Below are positions 28,979-37,487 of a DNA stretch of 64,000 bases, one piece after another. Origin of the DNA: UBA1952 sp965246765 (lineage in GTDB: Bacteria > Bacteroidota > Bacteroidia > Chitinophagales > Chitinophagaceae); assembly GCA_965246765.1 (NCBI GenBank), contig CBDFFJ010000003.1, forward strand, positions 434,001 through 498,000. Reading direction: 5' to 3'. A program made the translations under genes and the position numbers. The notes below the pieces were generated by a model that was not told the origin of the DNA, made no database searches, and was given only the letters and a program-made list of their open reading frames with translations. Every line of letters starts with the position of its first letter. The stretch's first letter is position 1.

Positions 28979-29413
28979 GATTGCATACCGCTTTAATACG
29001 CTGCTGAAAAACCTGCATTTACACGTGTATAGAAATGCTTATCGCTCAGCATCTCACAAAAACTTCAATGCCTTTCCCCGTTTTTGATGCGTGTTGTCAG
29101 CGAGCCTTAATTACCGCGTAAAAGGCCTGCGACGATGCTTCGTCGCGGCCTTCGCATTGGGGGCGGGCGGCAGGCCTTGGTCGTGCTCCTTGCTCGAACT
29201 ATGTGCGCAGGCGGTCAATGGGGTCGCGGTGCTCCGGGAAAAAAGGCACGCTGTTGTAGGCAAACACGTAGGGTTGAGCAGTAGAAGAAATCTGATTCCA
29301 TCGTCTAAAGCCTGCTGGTGTAAGGCCTGTACATCGGCGCTTAGGATGGAGAGCTTACCAACCTGAATCTTAGCGCCTGTCCAGAAAAGGCTATTGCAGA
29401 TTATTTTCCCAAT
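28979..29413. other. Intergenic region without supported genes
   Basis: Upstream of the propeller there is about 435 bp in which no open frame has convincing coding features. A CCTGTCCAGAAAAGGC stretch near 29376-29396 resembles the outer flank of the repeat family at 20666 and 29414. Confidence 0.5.
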
Positions 29414-29489
29414 CTTTTGTCATCCCGGAACGGGAACTTTTACTATTGAGCACATCAGTTTTTTAGTTCTCGTTCCGGGATGACAAAAG
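29414..29489. repeat. Short inverted-repeat element, copy in opposite orientation
   Basis: Arms 29414-29438 and 29465-29489 are 25 bp with one mismatch. The flanks are reversed relative to the 17375 copy: CCCAAT on the left and GTCGCAGTGGGC on the right. Its right edge coincides with the truncated end of a PIN-toxin remnant. Confidence 0.85.
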
Positions 29490-29499
29490 TCGCAGTGGG

Positions 29500-29656
29500 C
29501 TATTTTCTGGATAGGTTCTTAATAGTCATCTCAAGCAAGCTAATCCGGCTGAACAGAGCTTCGTTTGCAGGGTCGCGGATGAGTGATTCGGCACGTGGTG
29601 ACAAATGGGAAGACCCTTCAACAAACCGTATCCAGCAGATACTTTCGCCTCGCAAT
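29500..29656 (-). pseudogene. Remnant of a PIN-domain (VapC-like) toxin
   Basis: Directly after the antitoxin stop, the minus strand reads ARRKYLLDT in one frame. In a second frame it continues FVEGSSHLSPRAESL, then IRDPANEALFSRISLLEMTIKN. These match the start and first helices of PIN toxins (LLDT with the first acidic residue; LLEMTIK for the E-x-x-x-K segment). A short deletion shifts the frame between the two parts. The sequence stops at a TAG at the border of the inverted-repeat element, so the remaining two thirds are missing. Confidence 0.7.
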
Positions 29657-29856
29657 TACACGCATTTCTTTAAGTCGTCAAGTGGCGCGTCAAAATCGTC
29701 GGCCATCCAGATGCGACCCTTCACGCTTCCGGGGATGCGTTCCTTGCCGACTACCACTGCTTCATCACGGGAAAGGAATGTAACAATCACCCGGATGTGC
29801 TCAGGCACGGCGGCCGGCTCATGCAGAATGATACTGCCATTCTCGTAATGGCCCAT
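29656..29856 (-). CDS. Orphan antitoxin-like protein (DUF2281-type)
   Basis: The start at 29856 (MGHYENGSIILHEPA) gives 66 residues; the open frame extends upstream without support. IILHEPAAVPEHIRVIVTFL followed by GSVKGRIWMADDFDAPLDDLK is the pattern of antitoxins paired with PIN toxins in Bacteroidota and Cyanobacteria. The partner toxin directly downstream is broken, so this copy is probably an orphan. Confidence 0.75.
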   Translation of the reverse strand: MGHYENGSIILHEPAAVPEHIRVIVTFLSRDEAVVVGKERIPGSVKGRIWMADDFDAPLDDLKKCV

Positions 29857-30174
29857 TACCGCGCCGGCATAGCGCAGGCGAGTAGAAGTGCTTTCTTCAA
29901 GCCGTACTGTGTTGCGTTGGGATATTGCATAAGACGGGCAAAAAGGGATAAAGGACAGACGGGAGCAGCTTTGTGTTTCTATGCTGAGGCTGCCGCTTAA
30001 ACCCGGCCATGCCGAGGCATCCACGCCGCACACCGAATAGCCGCAGCTCCAGAATCTCACAAAACCATCACGGCTTTCTATTTATTTTGTCCGCCGCGCA
30101 ATAACTTTCAGGGGCCGCTTAATTTAGACGCAGTCATTCCGGCTGAGTTCTCCGGGCTGCATTGACCGTAAATC

Positions 30175-30864
30175 ATGAAAAAAATCCTGCTCGTAGAAGA
30201 CGACCCGGACATCTATAGGCTCCTGAGCCTGCACCTGACTGCGCCTGAATACGAGCTGGAGGTATGGGACACCGGCATGGATGCTTACACGCAGGCCTTC
30301 ACCCGGCAGTTTGACCTGCTTATTTTAGACATAAATCTCCCCGATGTGGACGGCTTTGAAATCTGTAAAGCCGTGCGCAGACGCGATATGCAGATACCAA
30401 TTGTCATGCTTTCCGCACGCAGCGAGGAAGCCGATAAGCTGCTGGCCTTTGAGGTGGGCGCGGACGACTACATCACCAAGCCTTTCTCTATTAAAGAAAT
30501 GCTGGCGCGGGTAAAAGCCCTGCTTCGCCGTGCCGAAACCGGTAAGGACACCACCGGCATGGAAGAGGACATCTCCTTCCGCGACATTTTTATAGACCGC
30601 GGGAAGAAGCGGGCCAGCATGCGCGGCGAGCGTCTGGAGCTGACGCCGAAGGAATTTGACCTGCTGTGCCTGCTCACATCTAATCCCGGCAAGGCATTCA
30701 GCCGCCAGCAACTTTTGCAGTCCGTATGGGGCGTTGCGTTTACAGGTTATGAGCACACCGTGACGGCGCACATCAATCGCCTGCGCCTGAAGATAGAGCC
30801 GAATCCGGCCGAGCCGGAATACATCCTCACCGCCTGGGGCACAGGCTACCGTTTTGCCGAATGA
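30175..30864 (+). CDS. OmpR-family response regulator
   Basis: The 229-residue protein has a receiver with VEDDPD, LILDINLPDVDGFE (phospho-Asp near residue 52), MLSARSE and ADDYITKPFS. A winged-helix output domain follows: LTPKEFDLLCLLTSNPGKAFSRQQLLQSVWG and VTAHINRLRLKIEP. It overlaps the histidine kinase gene by 4 bp, the usual partner arrangement. Confidence 0.95.
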   Translation: MKKILLVEDDPDIYRLLSLHLTAPEYELEVWDTGMDAYTQAFTRQFDLLILDINLPDVDGFEICKAVRRRDMQIPIVMLSARSEEADKLLAFEVGADDYITKPFSIKEMLARVKALLRRAETGKDTTGMEEDISFRDIFIDRGKKRASMRGERLELTPKEFDLLCLLTSNPGKAFSRQQLLQSVWGVAFTGYEHTVTAHINRLRLKIEPNPAEPEYILTAWGTGYRFAE

Positions 30865-32333
30865 AGCCGAAAAGCCTTACCCTGTTCAGCCGCATCATCC
30901 TGTTTGTAGCGGGGATAATTACCGCCCTGGCAGTAGTGTTCGTTGCACTCACTTACATCGTCGCAACGAATTATTACGAAAGCAGCACGCAGCTGCTTAA
31001 TAAGGATGTGGCCGCGCATATCGCCGAGTTTACCTCGCCCTTCAATGCGCAGGGATTGAATAAACGTAAGGCCGATTCCGTCTTTCACGATGCGATGGTG
31101 CTTAGCCCCAATTCTGAAGTCTATTTCTTAGACACGGGTGGCGCGGTGATTGACTATTATGAGAAAAGCAAGAAGCCCTCCATCCGTTTATGGAAAGTCT
31201 CGCTGGAGCCGGTCCGCAGGCATATAGCCGCGGGCAATGAAGATTACATCAAAGGCCCCGACCCGCGTGACCCGGATAAGCCTAAAATCTTCTCCGCCGC
31301 CGAGGTCGTCCGCAATGGCCGGAAGCTCGGCTACATCTACGTTATCCTCGCCAGCAGTGAAGCGCGGCAGGTGGCTTCCATGCTGCTGAGCAACCACGTT
31401 ATCATTCTTTCCATCGTCGCCGTATCCTGCATCATTGTGCTGTCGCTGCTGCTAAGCTCGCTCTATGTGCGGCGCATCCAGCGGCGCTTCACCCGCGTGC
31501 TGGATGTGCTGGAACGTTTTCAGCAGGGAGATTTTGACGCGCGCTTCACCATTCACCGGCAGGACGGCCTCGGCCCGATAAAAGGTGCATTCAACACGAT
31601 GGCCGATATGCTGGTCTATCATATCAACCGCCTGACGAAAAGCGAGGCCGATCGCAAGGCATTCATCGCCGGCATCACACATGACCTGCGTGCGCCGCTT
31701 TCGGCGGCAGGAGGCTACGCGGAGACGCTCAGCATGAAGCGCAGCGACGGCAGCCTGACGCCGCAGCAGGGCGAAGAATACAGCGGCCTCGTGCTGCAGA
31801 AAATCCATCAGTTGGAGCACATGGTGGCGCAGCTATACGAGCTGTCTTCTATGGATTCTGTAGCCTTTGAGCCGAAGCGCGAGCCGTTTATGTTCTCCGA
31901 GCTTTTGCAGGAAATCGCGGAAGGCTTTAGAATGCAGGCAGACACAAAAGGCATCACCGTAAATTGTGAGGACTGCAAGGACGACGCATACGTCAACGCC
32001 GATATCGGCATGATGGAGCGCGTGATGCAGAACCTGCTGGCCAACGCCGTCGCGTATTCGCCGCATAAGGAAATCGTAACCGCCGAGCTTTCGCGCGAAG
32101 GAAGCCTGCTTGTTTTCTCCATCAGAAACCGCTGCACGCACCTGCCCGCCGAGCTGCTGGCCTGGCTGAATGCGCAGGATGGGAATGACGCGCCTACGGC
32201 AAACACCGGCAGGCCTTCCATTGGCCTGACCATTGTCAAGCGCATCCTGCAACTGCATCATTATCCTCTACGCGTCATGGAATACGACAGCCATATACGC
32301 TTTGAAATAAGGATGGAAGTGGTTGCTGTATAA
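30861..32333 (+). CDS. Membrane sensor histidine kinase
   Basis: The 490-residue protein has a transmembrane segment near residues 10-33 and another near 175-200, enclosing a periplasmic sensor. A HAMP-like region and the H box FIAGITHDLRAPLSAAGGYAE (near 270-290) follow. The ATPase domain has N box NLLANAVAYSP; the G1 box is replaced by SIRNRCTHLP and the G2 box is short (GRPSIGLTIVKRILQ). It is coupled to the regulator at 30175. The altered G1 box (no DxGxG) is unusual but the rest is intact. Confidence 0.92.
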   Translation: MKPKSLTLFSRIILFVAGIITALAVVFVALTYIVATNYYESSTQLLNKDVAAHIAEFTSPFNAQGLNKRKADSVFHDAMVLSPNSEVYFLDTGGAVIDYYEKSKKPSIRLWKVSLEPVRRHIAAGNEDYIKGPDPRDPDKPKIFSAAEVVRNGRKLGYIYVILASSEARQVASMLLSNHVIILSIVAVSCIIVLSLLLSSLYVRRIQRRFTRVLDVLERFQQGDFDARFTIHRQDGLGPIKGAFNTMADMLVYHINRLTKSEADRKAFIAGITHDLRAPLSAAGGYAETLSMKRSDGSLTPQQGEEYSGLVLQKIHQLEHMVAQLYELSSMDSVAFEPKREPFMFSELLQEIAEGFRMQADTKGITVNCEDCKDDAYVNADIGMMERVMQNLLANAVAYSPHKEIVTAELSREGSLLVFSIRNRCTHLPAELLAWLNAQDGNDAPTANTGRPSIGLTIVKRILQLHHYPLRVMEYDSHIRFEIRMEVVAV

Positions 32334-32362
32334 TGCGCTGCTTTGACAACGGCGAGGTAAAC

Positions 32363-32379
32363 GTTAGACTCCTGTGAGA
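32363..32379 (+). promoter_or_regulatory. Shared regulatory element, copy 4
   Basis: Plus strand: GTTAG, eight bases (ACTCCTGT), GAGA, with CTTT following. It differs from the other copies at the last base of GAGG and lacks the GGCT block. It lies 107 bp before the Met-rich gene at 32487. Confidence 0.4.
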
Positions 32380-32486
32380 ACTTTAAAAAATGCGCGCCGT
32401 TCCTTTGCGCCGTAAAATTCTGCCATTCCCGGGCGGCAACCGCTTTATCATTCTAACCAACCAACCAACCAACAAAAACACAGCAC

Positions 32487-33137
32487 ATGAAAAAGACACT
32501 ACTTCTGTTCGCAGCCGCAGCCTGCCTTGCTTCCTGCAACAATGACGCTACAACGAGCACAAGCACCACAACTGACAGCATGGCAATGGCCGCTCCGCCC
32601 GCAGCTATGGACAATAACATGATGGCGCCCGCCGGCATGAGCGACGGAATGGTGATGATGAAGGACGGCAAGATGATGATGATGAGCGGCGGTAAGATGA
32701 TGATGATGGACAAAGACATGAGCTATCCTAACGGCAGCAAAGTGATGATGGACGGCAACATGATGCACAGCGACGGCAGCAAGATGATGATGAGCGAAGG
32801 CCAGATGGTGGACGCTCAGGGCAACATGATGGGCGCCGACGGCAAGATGATGCAGGGTGGTAAAATGGACGGCGGCAAGATGAGCGGCGACATGGGCATG
32901 ATGAAGGACGGCATGGCTATGATGAAGGACGGCAAAATGATGATGATGAAGGATGGCAAGTCCATGATGATGGATAAGGACATGACCATGGGCAAGATGA
33001 TGATGATGAAGGACGGCCACTACATGATGAAGAGCGGCGGCAAGAAGATGATGATGAAGGACGGCATGATGATGGACGCCGACGGCAACGTAATGGACAA
33101 GGACGGCAAAATGATGATGATGGACGAGAAGATGTAA
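32487..33137 (+). CDS. Met-rich repeat lipoprotein, DUF6799-like
   Basis: The 216-residue product has a lipoprotein signal (MKKTLLLFAAAACLASCNND, Cys near residue 17), a Thr/Ser linker and a mature part of tandem units such as MMKDGKMMMM and MMMDGNMMHSDG. Met is 66 of 216 residues. It is a longer paralogue of the protein at 21692. Both leaders contain a repeated AACC tract upstream of the start. The shared GTTAG-N8-GAGA element lies 107 bp upstream. Metal binding or sacrificial Met oxidation are possible roles. Confidence 0.8.
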   Translation: MKKTLLLFAAAACLASCNNDATTSTSTTTDSMAMAAPPAAMDNNMMAPAGMSDGMVMMKDGKMMMMSGGKMMMMDKDMSYPNGSKVMMDGNMMHSDGSKMMMSEGQMVDAQGNMMGADGKMMQGGKMDGGKMSGDMGMMKDGMAMMKDGKMMMMKDGKSMMMDKDMTMGKMMMMKDGHYMMKSGGKKMMMKDGMMMDADGNVMDKDGKMMMMDEKM

Positions 33138-33159
33138 AGCCTCTCGCCTTACGATAGTG

Positions 33160-33187
33160 AAGCGCGGCCGATTGGCCGCGCTTTTTT
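33160..33187 (+). terminator. Intrinsic terminator of the Met-rich gene
   Basis: Perfect 10-bp arms (AAGCGCGGCC and GGCCGCGCTT) with a GATT loop are followed by a T-run. It lies 22 bp after the stop codon of the 32487 gene. Confidence 0.85.
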
Positions 33188-33311
33188 ATTGGCCGCGCTC
33201 TTATTCTTCGCCGGATATCTCTTGCAAATGGCTAATGAACAGCGGAACAATGGCAGCTTCCCTGCTGAAAAATCGCCGCGCTGCATACTTTGCATCCAGC
33301 AGTAATCATTC

Positions 33312-34634
33312 ATGAGCCGCCTCAACGACCTTTTTCACCACTACTTTAATCTGGACGCCGACCGCGATACGGAGACAGAGGTCGTTGAGTCTATCAGGCG
33401 CAATATATCTTTTCGTGGCGCCAACCTGTGGACGCTCATCTTCGCCATCATTATAGCCTCTGTCGGGCTTAATGTGAACGCCACAGCGGTGATTATCGGC
33501 GCGATGCTCATCTCGCCGCTCATGGGGCCGATTATGGGCGTGGGGCTTGGCATAGCCATCGCCGACTTTGACATTGTGCGGCGCGGGCTGAAAAATCTGG
33601 CGATCGCCGTTTTCATCAGTATCATCACCTCAACCATCTACTTCTTCTTCACGCCGCTGCACAATGCCAATTCGGAATTGCTGGCGCGCACCACGCCCAC
33701 CATTTGGGATGTGGCGATTGCATTCGCGGGCGGCATGGCAGGAGCCGTCGGCGCTACACGGCGCGAAAAGAGCAATGTGATTCCCGGCGTAGCCATAGCC
33801 ACGGCGCTTATGCCGCCGCTTTGCACGGCAGGCTTCGGATTGGCAACCGGACATTTTTACTTTCTGCTTGGCGCATTTTATCTGTTTTTCATCAACAGCG
33901 TTTTTATCTGCATTGCTACACTGCTTGTGCTGCGCTTTATGAAGTTTCACCGGCGTGAGTTTGAGGGCGAGGCCCGGCGCAAACGCATGGCGCGCTATAT
34001 CTGGCTGGTGGTTGTCATTACGGTTGCGCCGAGCATCTGGCTTGCTTACAGGATTGTTCAAAAGGCGGTTTTTGAAAGCAATGCGCAGGCTTTCGTGCGG
34101 AAGGAATTCCGGTTTCCGCGCACGCAGGTAGTGAGCAGGAATTTTCTATTTGAGCGAAAGAAGATGCCGGCGATAGAGCTCCTGCTTGTAGGCGAAACGC
34201 TGGACTCCGCCCGGATTGATACGCTCAGAAAAAAGCTTCCCGAATACAATCTAAAGGGTGCACAGCTTGTGCTGCGGCAGGGATTGGACGCACGTAAAGA
34301 CATAGACTTTGCGCAAATAAGGGCGAACATTCTTGATGAGATTTTTAAGCAAGAAGACTCGGCGGCGCCGGTTCCAATACCACCGCCGCTGCCGCCAAAG
34401 CTGCCAGACCTCAAAGCCGAACTGCAAGCGCTTTTCCCCCAGATTGCCGCCTACAGCATCGTCAAATCGCCCATCATCCGCACTGATACGCTGCGCCGCG
34501 CAGACAGCATTGTAATGCTGGTGATGAGCGGCAAAATGCCATTGCCGCCGCCGGAGCAAAAACGTTTGCGGCGCTGGCTGGCGACGAAGCTCGCTCCCGA
34601 TTCGGTGCTGCTTCATTACCTGGTAATCAAGTAA
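33312..34634 (+). CDS. DUF389 integral membrane protein
   Basis: The 440-residue protein shows the DUF389 signature in its N-terminal half. ANLWTLIFAIIIASVGLNVN, then VIIGAMLISPLMGPIMGVGLG, then GGMAGAVGATRREKSNVIPGVAIATALMPPLCTAGFGLA, together with about six hydrophobic segments, define the membrane domain. A soluble, proline-containing C-terminal domain of about 190 residues follows. The function of DUF389 proteins is not known; a transport role is often suggested. Confidence 0.9.
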   Translation: MSRLNDLFHHYFNLDADRDTETEVVESIRRNISFRGANLWTLIFAIIIASVGLNVNATAVIIGAMLISPLMGPIMGVGLGIAIADFDIVRRGLKNLAIAVFISIITSTIYFFFTPLHNANSELLARTTPTIWDVAIAFAGGMAGAVGATRREKSNVIPGVAIATALMPPLCTAGFGLATGHFYFLLGAFYLFFINSVFICIATLLVLRFMKFHRREFEGEARRKRMARYIWLVVVITVAPSIWLAYRIVQKAVFESNAQAFVRKEFRFPRTQVVSRNFLFERKKMPAIELLLVGETLDSARIDTLRKKLPEYNLKGAQLVLRQGLDARKDIDFAQIRANILDEIFKQEDSAAPVPIPPPLPPKLPDLKAELQALFPQIAAYSIVKSPIIRTDTLRRADSIVMLVMSGKMPLPPPEQKRLRRWLATKLAPDSVLLHYLVIK

Positions 34635-34784
34635 ACTGACTTGCGCTTGCAGGCGATTATACAATGGAGATAATGGCCGATTTTCAATAGCTTTAACCGG
34701 AGCATCTAAATCGCTGACTATGCTTAAAACCCGTATCACATTTTCGCGGCTGACGCTGCTCCTTAGTTCTTTACGTCAGCACGC

Positions 34785-35055
34785 TGGCTTACGTAGAGGT
34801 GATGGCAGGTACGTTGCTGCACCGCAAGGCAGATACACGTAAGTACCTGAGAAATTGCTGCTGAAGCCATTTGATACATCTGCGTCTGACGTGGCCGCAC
34901 AGCTTGCTGCAAAATATCTGGTGGACAAAAGCAGTAAGCCATACGATGTACTGATTGCCGCAAATGCATTGTCCTTAATGCTCGCATTTATTATGGCTAA
35001 CACGAAGGATTACAACTTCCGGCGGCTTAATGTGAATGATTTCAATAGCCTTTGA
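34785..35055 (+). pseudogene. Frameshifted PIN-domain toxin remnant
   Basis: Near 34785 the frame reads TLAYVEVMAGTLLHRKADTRKYLRN. After a one-base frame change near 34858 it continues LLKPFDTSASDVAAQLAAKYL and then PYDVLIAANALSLMLAFIMANTKDYNFRRL. The latter is the C-terminal half of a VapC-type toxin (D-x-x-I-A-A, T-x-x-x-D). The N-terminus is missing. No antitoxin is seen next to it. Confidence 0.65.
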
Positions 35056-35130
35056 GTTAATGCCGTAAATCGCCAAGAAAAGCCGCCCCGAAAATCACCC
35101 GAAGCGGCTCATTCACCATACACACCATCT

Positions 35131-36387
35131 TTACCGCATCATATAAACCACCGCCCCCTTAGGCCGCACCGTATTCGCCACCGGCAGTTGCACCGGGTCG
35201 GCAGGCTCGCTCAGCGTGCCGTCGGCGGCAATGTTTACCACATGCAGGTAGTTGAAGTTGCCGACGCTGAAATCCTTGTTTGTGTGCTGGCAGACCACGT
35301 ACATGCACTTCTCATCGGTAGAGAGCGTGAAGGCAAAATCCTGGCTCGTTTTGAAGGGCATACCCATGTCCGTGTAGGTCGGGCCGGCTTTCTTCAGCGT
35401 CAGCTTGCCAATCGGCTTTGGCGCTGCCGCATTCGTGGAATTAAATTCCGAAATCGTGTTCTCGCCGGAGTTGAGCGCATACAGGTGGCTTCCGGATTTA
35501 TTTGTGCGTATCCAGCAGGCGGCAGGTCCGGCCATCAGCGCGGAGCTGTAGGTCAGCGCACCGCTCTTCGGGTTGATGTTGTAAACGCCCACCTTCCCGG
35601 CCAGCGGAAATCCCACATACAACACATTGGCGGAAGGATGTTGCCACAGCCCGAGTGCACCGCCTTTTTCCGGAATAGTCATCGGCTCACCAACTGACGA
35701 TAGCACGCCGTTCTTCACCGTGAACGACCGTAGCGTGCCCACCGGCGGCTGCACCATAAAACCCAGAAAATCCGTTCCGAAAGCGAAGCGCTTATCATTA
35801 GACAGCAGCGTCAGGGCGGGCGATGAGCCCATCGTCGTCTCCAGCTTTGCGCCTTCCACCGGCGAGAGCTGCCCTTCTGCATTGATGCGGAACGTCGTGT
35901 AATTCGGCCTGCTGCTCGTCGGGCTTTCCGGGTTCTGGCTTTTATTCACGACATAGACATTGCCGCCCGATTCGCAGACGCTCACCGGCGTCTCGCCGCC
36001 TGAAGAAAAAGGTGAGCCGGGCACAGGCGACAGGCGACCATCGTCTGCCACGCGGAACACCGTGATGTTGTTGCTGCCAGAATTAACCGCCAGCAGAAAA
36101 TGTTTGTCGCCGGTAAGCCACAGCTCAAAATCGCTGTCCGAAGGCCCAAGCATCTGCATCGGGTTGCCTATGCCGGAGCCACCGGTTTTGAAAGGGCTAC
36201 CCGGGATTTGCTTCAGCCTGCCGCCGCCGGAGTGGCGATAAGCCAGCACGGCATTTCCATTGCCATCGTACCCATTGGTCTGGACGTAAATGATTTCTCC
36301 GGCAATCTTGCCTTTGGCCGCCGCAGCTGTTTCGGACAGTGAAAGGAGACCGCCGAGCAGTGCCAGCGCTGTTGTGAGTTTTCGCAT
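35131..36387 (-). CDS. Exported beta-propeller protein (lactonase/YncE-like), paralogue
   Basis: The start at 36387 begins a signal peptide (MRKLTTALALLGGLLSLSETAAAA); the open frame extends 19 codons upstream. The 418-residue protein has propeller blades (EIIYVQTNGYDGNGNAVLAYRHSGGGRLKQIPGSP, FLLAVNSGSNNITVFRVADDGRLSPVPGSPF, LYALNSGENTISEFN) close to those of the proteins at 24441 and 27571. Unlike those, no Cys follows the signal, so it is not a lipoprotein. The GTTAG-N8-GAGG element is 71 bp upstream. Confidence 0.8.
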   Translation of the reverse strand: MRKLTTALALLGGLLSLSETAAAAKGKIAGEIIYVQTNGYDGNGNAVLAYRHSGGGRLKQIPGSPFKTGGSGIGNPMQMLGPSDSDFELWLTGDKHFLLAVNSGSNNITVFRVADDGRLSPVPGSPFSSGGETPVSVCESGGNVYVVNKSQNPESPTSSRPNYTTFRINAEGQLSPVEGAKLETTMGSSPALTLLSNDKRFAFGTDFLGFMVQPPVGTLRSFTVKNGVLSSVGEPMTIPEKGGALGLWQHPSANVLYVGFPLAGKVGVYNINPKSGALTYSSALMAGPAACWIRTNKSGSHLYALNSGENTISEFNSTNAAAPKPIGKLTLKKAGPTYTDMGMPFKTSQDFAFTLSTDEKCMYVVCQHTNKDFSVGNFNYLHVVNIAADGTLSEPADPVQLPVANTVRPKGAVVYMMR

Positions 36388-36457
36388 CTTGTAGATTGTT
36401 TTAGTGAAACAGGATGCTGCTGCTCTTCTTAAAACATCAGCCACGACGCCTGGAAAA

Positions 36458-36474
36458 CCTCGCCAAATTCTAAC
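36458..36474 (-). promoter_or_regulatory. Shared regulatory element, copy 3
   Basis: Minus strand: GTTAG, eight bases (AATTTGGC), GAGG, then TTTT. GGCT and TTTTA follow at the same distance as in copies 1 and 2. It precedes the 35131-36387 gene by 71 bp. Confidence 0.5.
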
Positions 36475-36658
36475 GATACTATTGTAATTTGAAACAGGGC
36501 TAAAACGCAGTGCGGGCCCCGTTACTTTTAGCCTCCTAACCGTCCGAGGCGGCGTATGCTATTCCGTACCGCAGGGTGAATACAGCTTCAGATTAACATC
36601 CGATCATAACGCCGTACGAAAAGAAATTCCGGTGGCAGTATAATTTCAATAATGAAGC

Positions 36659-37456
36659 ATGCAACAAGCAACAAGCCGCTGGAGCGCCTACGGGATGGAA
36701 GCGGCGGGCCTTTTCGGCTTCGTACTCGTCGCGGGCCTGATTTCCATTTTCTTTGAGCACCCTGAATTGCCCGGCAAGCAGGGCTTCATCGGCACGCAGC
36801 CCTTGCTTCGCCATTTCCTGCTCGGCATTGGCATCGGCTTGTACACGTTTGCGGCAGTGAGGCTCATCAGCAAACGCAGCGGCGCACACATGAACCCCGC
36901 CGTCACGCTCGCATTCTGGATGCTGAACAAAATGCGCGGTCGTGACGTTATCGGGTACATCGCCGCGCAGTTTGCCGGCGCAGCTGCGGCTTCATTCCTG
37001 CTTAAAGCAACGTTATACGAATGGTTCAGTCATCCCGACATCCACTTTGGCGCAACGGAGCCGCAGCCGCCGCATGGATGCAGCGCGGCAGTCGTCGCTG
37101 AGCTCATTATCTCTTTCCTGCTAATGGCCGCAATTCTTGTTACCGCAAGCTCTAAGCGACTGGAAAAAGCCGGGCCGCTCATCATTGCTTTGCTGCTTTG
37201 CGCGTTCCTCACGTTTGAGCTGCCCTATTCCGGAATGAGCATGAACCCCGCGCGTTCCTTCTCCGGCGATGCGGCAGCGGGAGCATGGGAGCATCTCTGG
37301 ATATATTTTGCCGCACCTGTGGGAGCTATGTTGCTGGCTGCTTACCTGTATCATTTCTGGCTCGGCTACAAGATGCGCAAGCCTGCACTTGCGGCAGACC
37401 ACAAGGAACTGCCCTGTTATCCTTCCGTGATAAAAACGTTAGATGGGAAGGCATGA
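36659..37456 (+). CDS. Aquaporin-family (MIP) channel
   Basis: The 265-residue protein has six predicted membrane helices and two NPA boxes: HMNPAVTLAF (N79-P80-A81) and MSMNPARSF (N196-P197-A198). It should pass water or small neutral solutes across the inner membrane. An Arg after the second NPA fits the usual selectivity filter. It lies 31 bp before the SDR gene on the same strand. Confidence 0.92.
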   Translation: MQQATSRWSAYGMEAAGLFGFVLVAGLISIFFEHPELPGKQGFIGTQPLLRHFLLGIGIGLYTFAAVRLISKRSGAHMNPAVTLAFWMLNKMRGRDVIGYIAAQFAGAAAASFLLKATLYEWFSHPDIHFGATEPQPPHGCSAAVVAELIISFLLMAAILVTASSKRLEKAGPLIIALLLCAFLTFELPYSGMSMNPARSFSGDAAAGAWEHLWIYFAAPVGAMLLAAYLYHFWLGYKMRKPALAADHKELPCYPSVIKTLDGKA

Positions 37457-37487
37457 TTTGTTTGCCATCCATAACACAAATACATCC

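Noticed and set aside
29091..29366. Plus-strand open frame of 91 codons upstream of the propeller
   Set aside because: Composition and codon use do not fit coding; overlaps the flank of a repeat element.
32487..33137. Met-rich tandem units as a CRISPR-like or DNA repeat array
   Set aside because: The DNA repetition follows codons of the protein repeats and keeps frame; unit lengths vary and there are no unique spacers.
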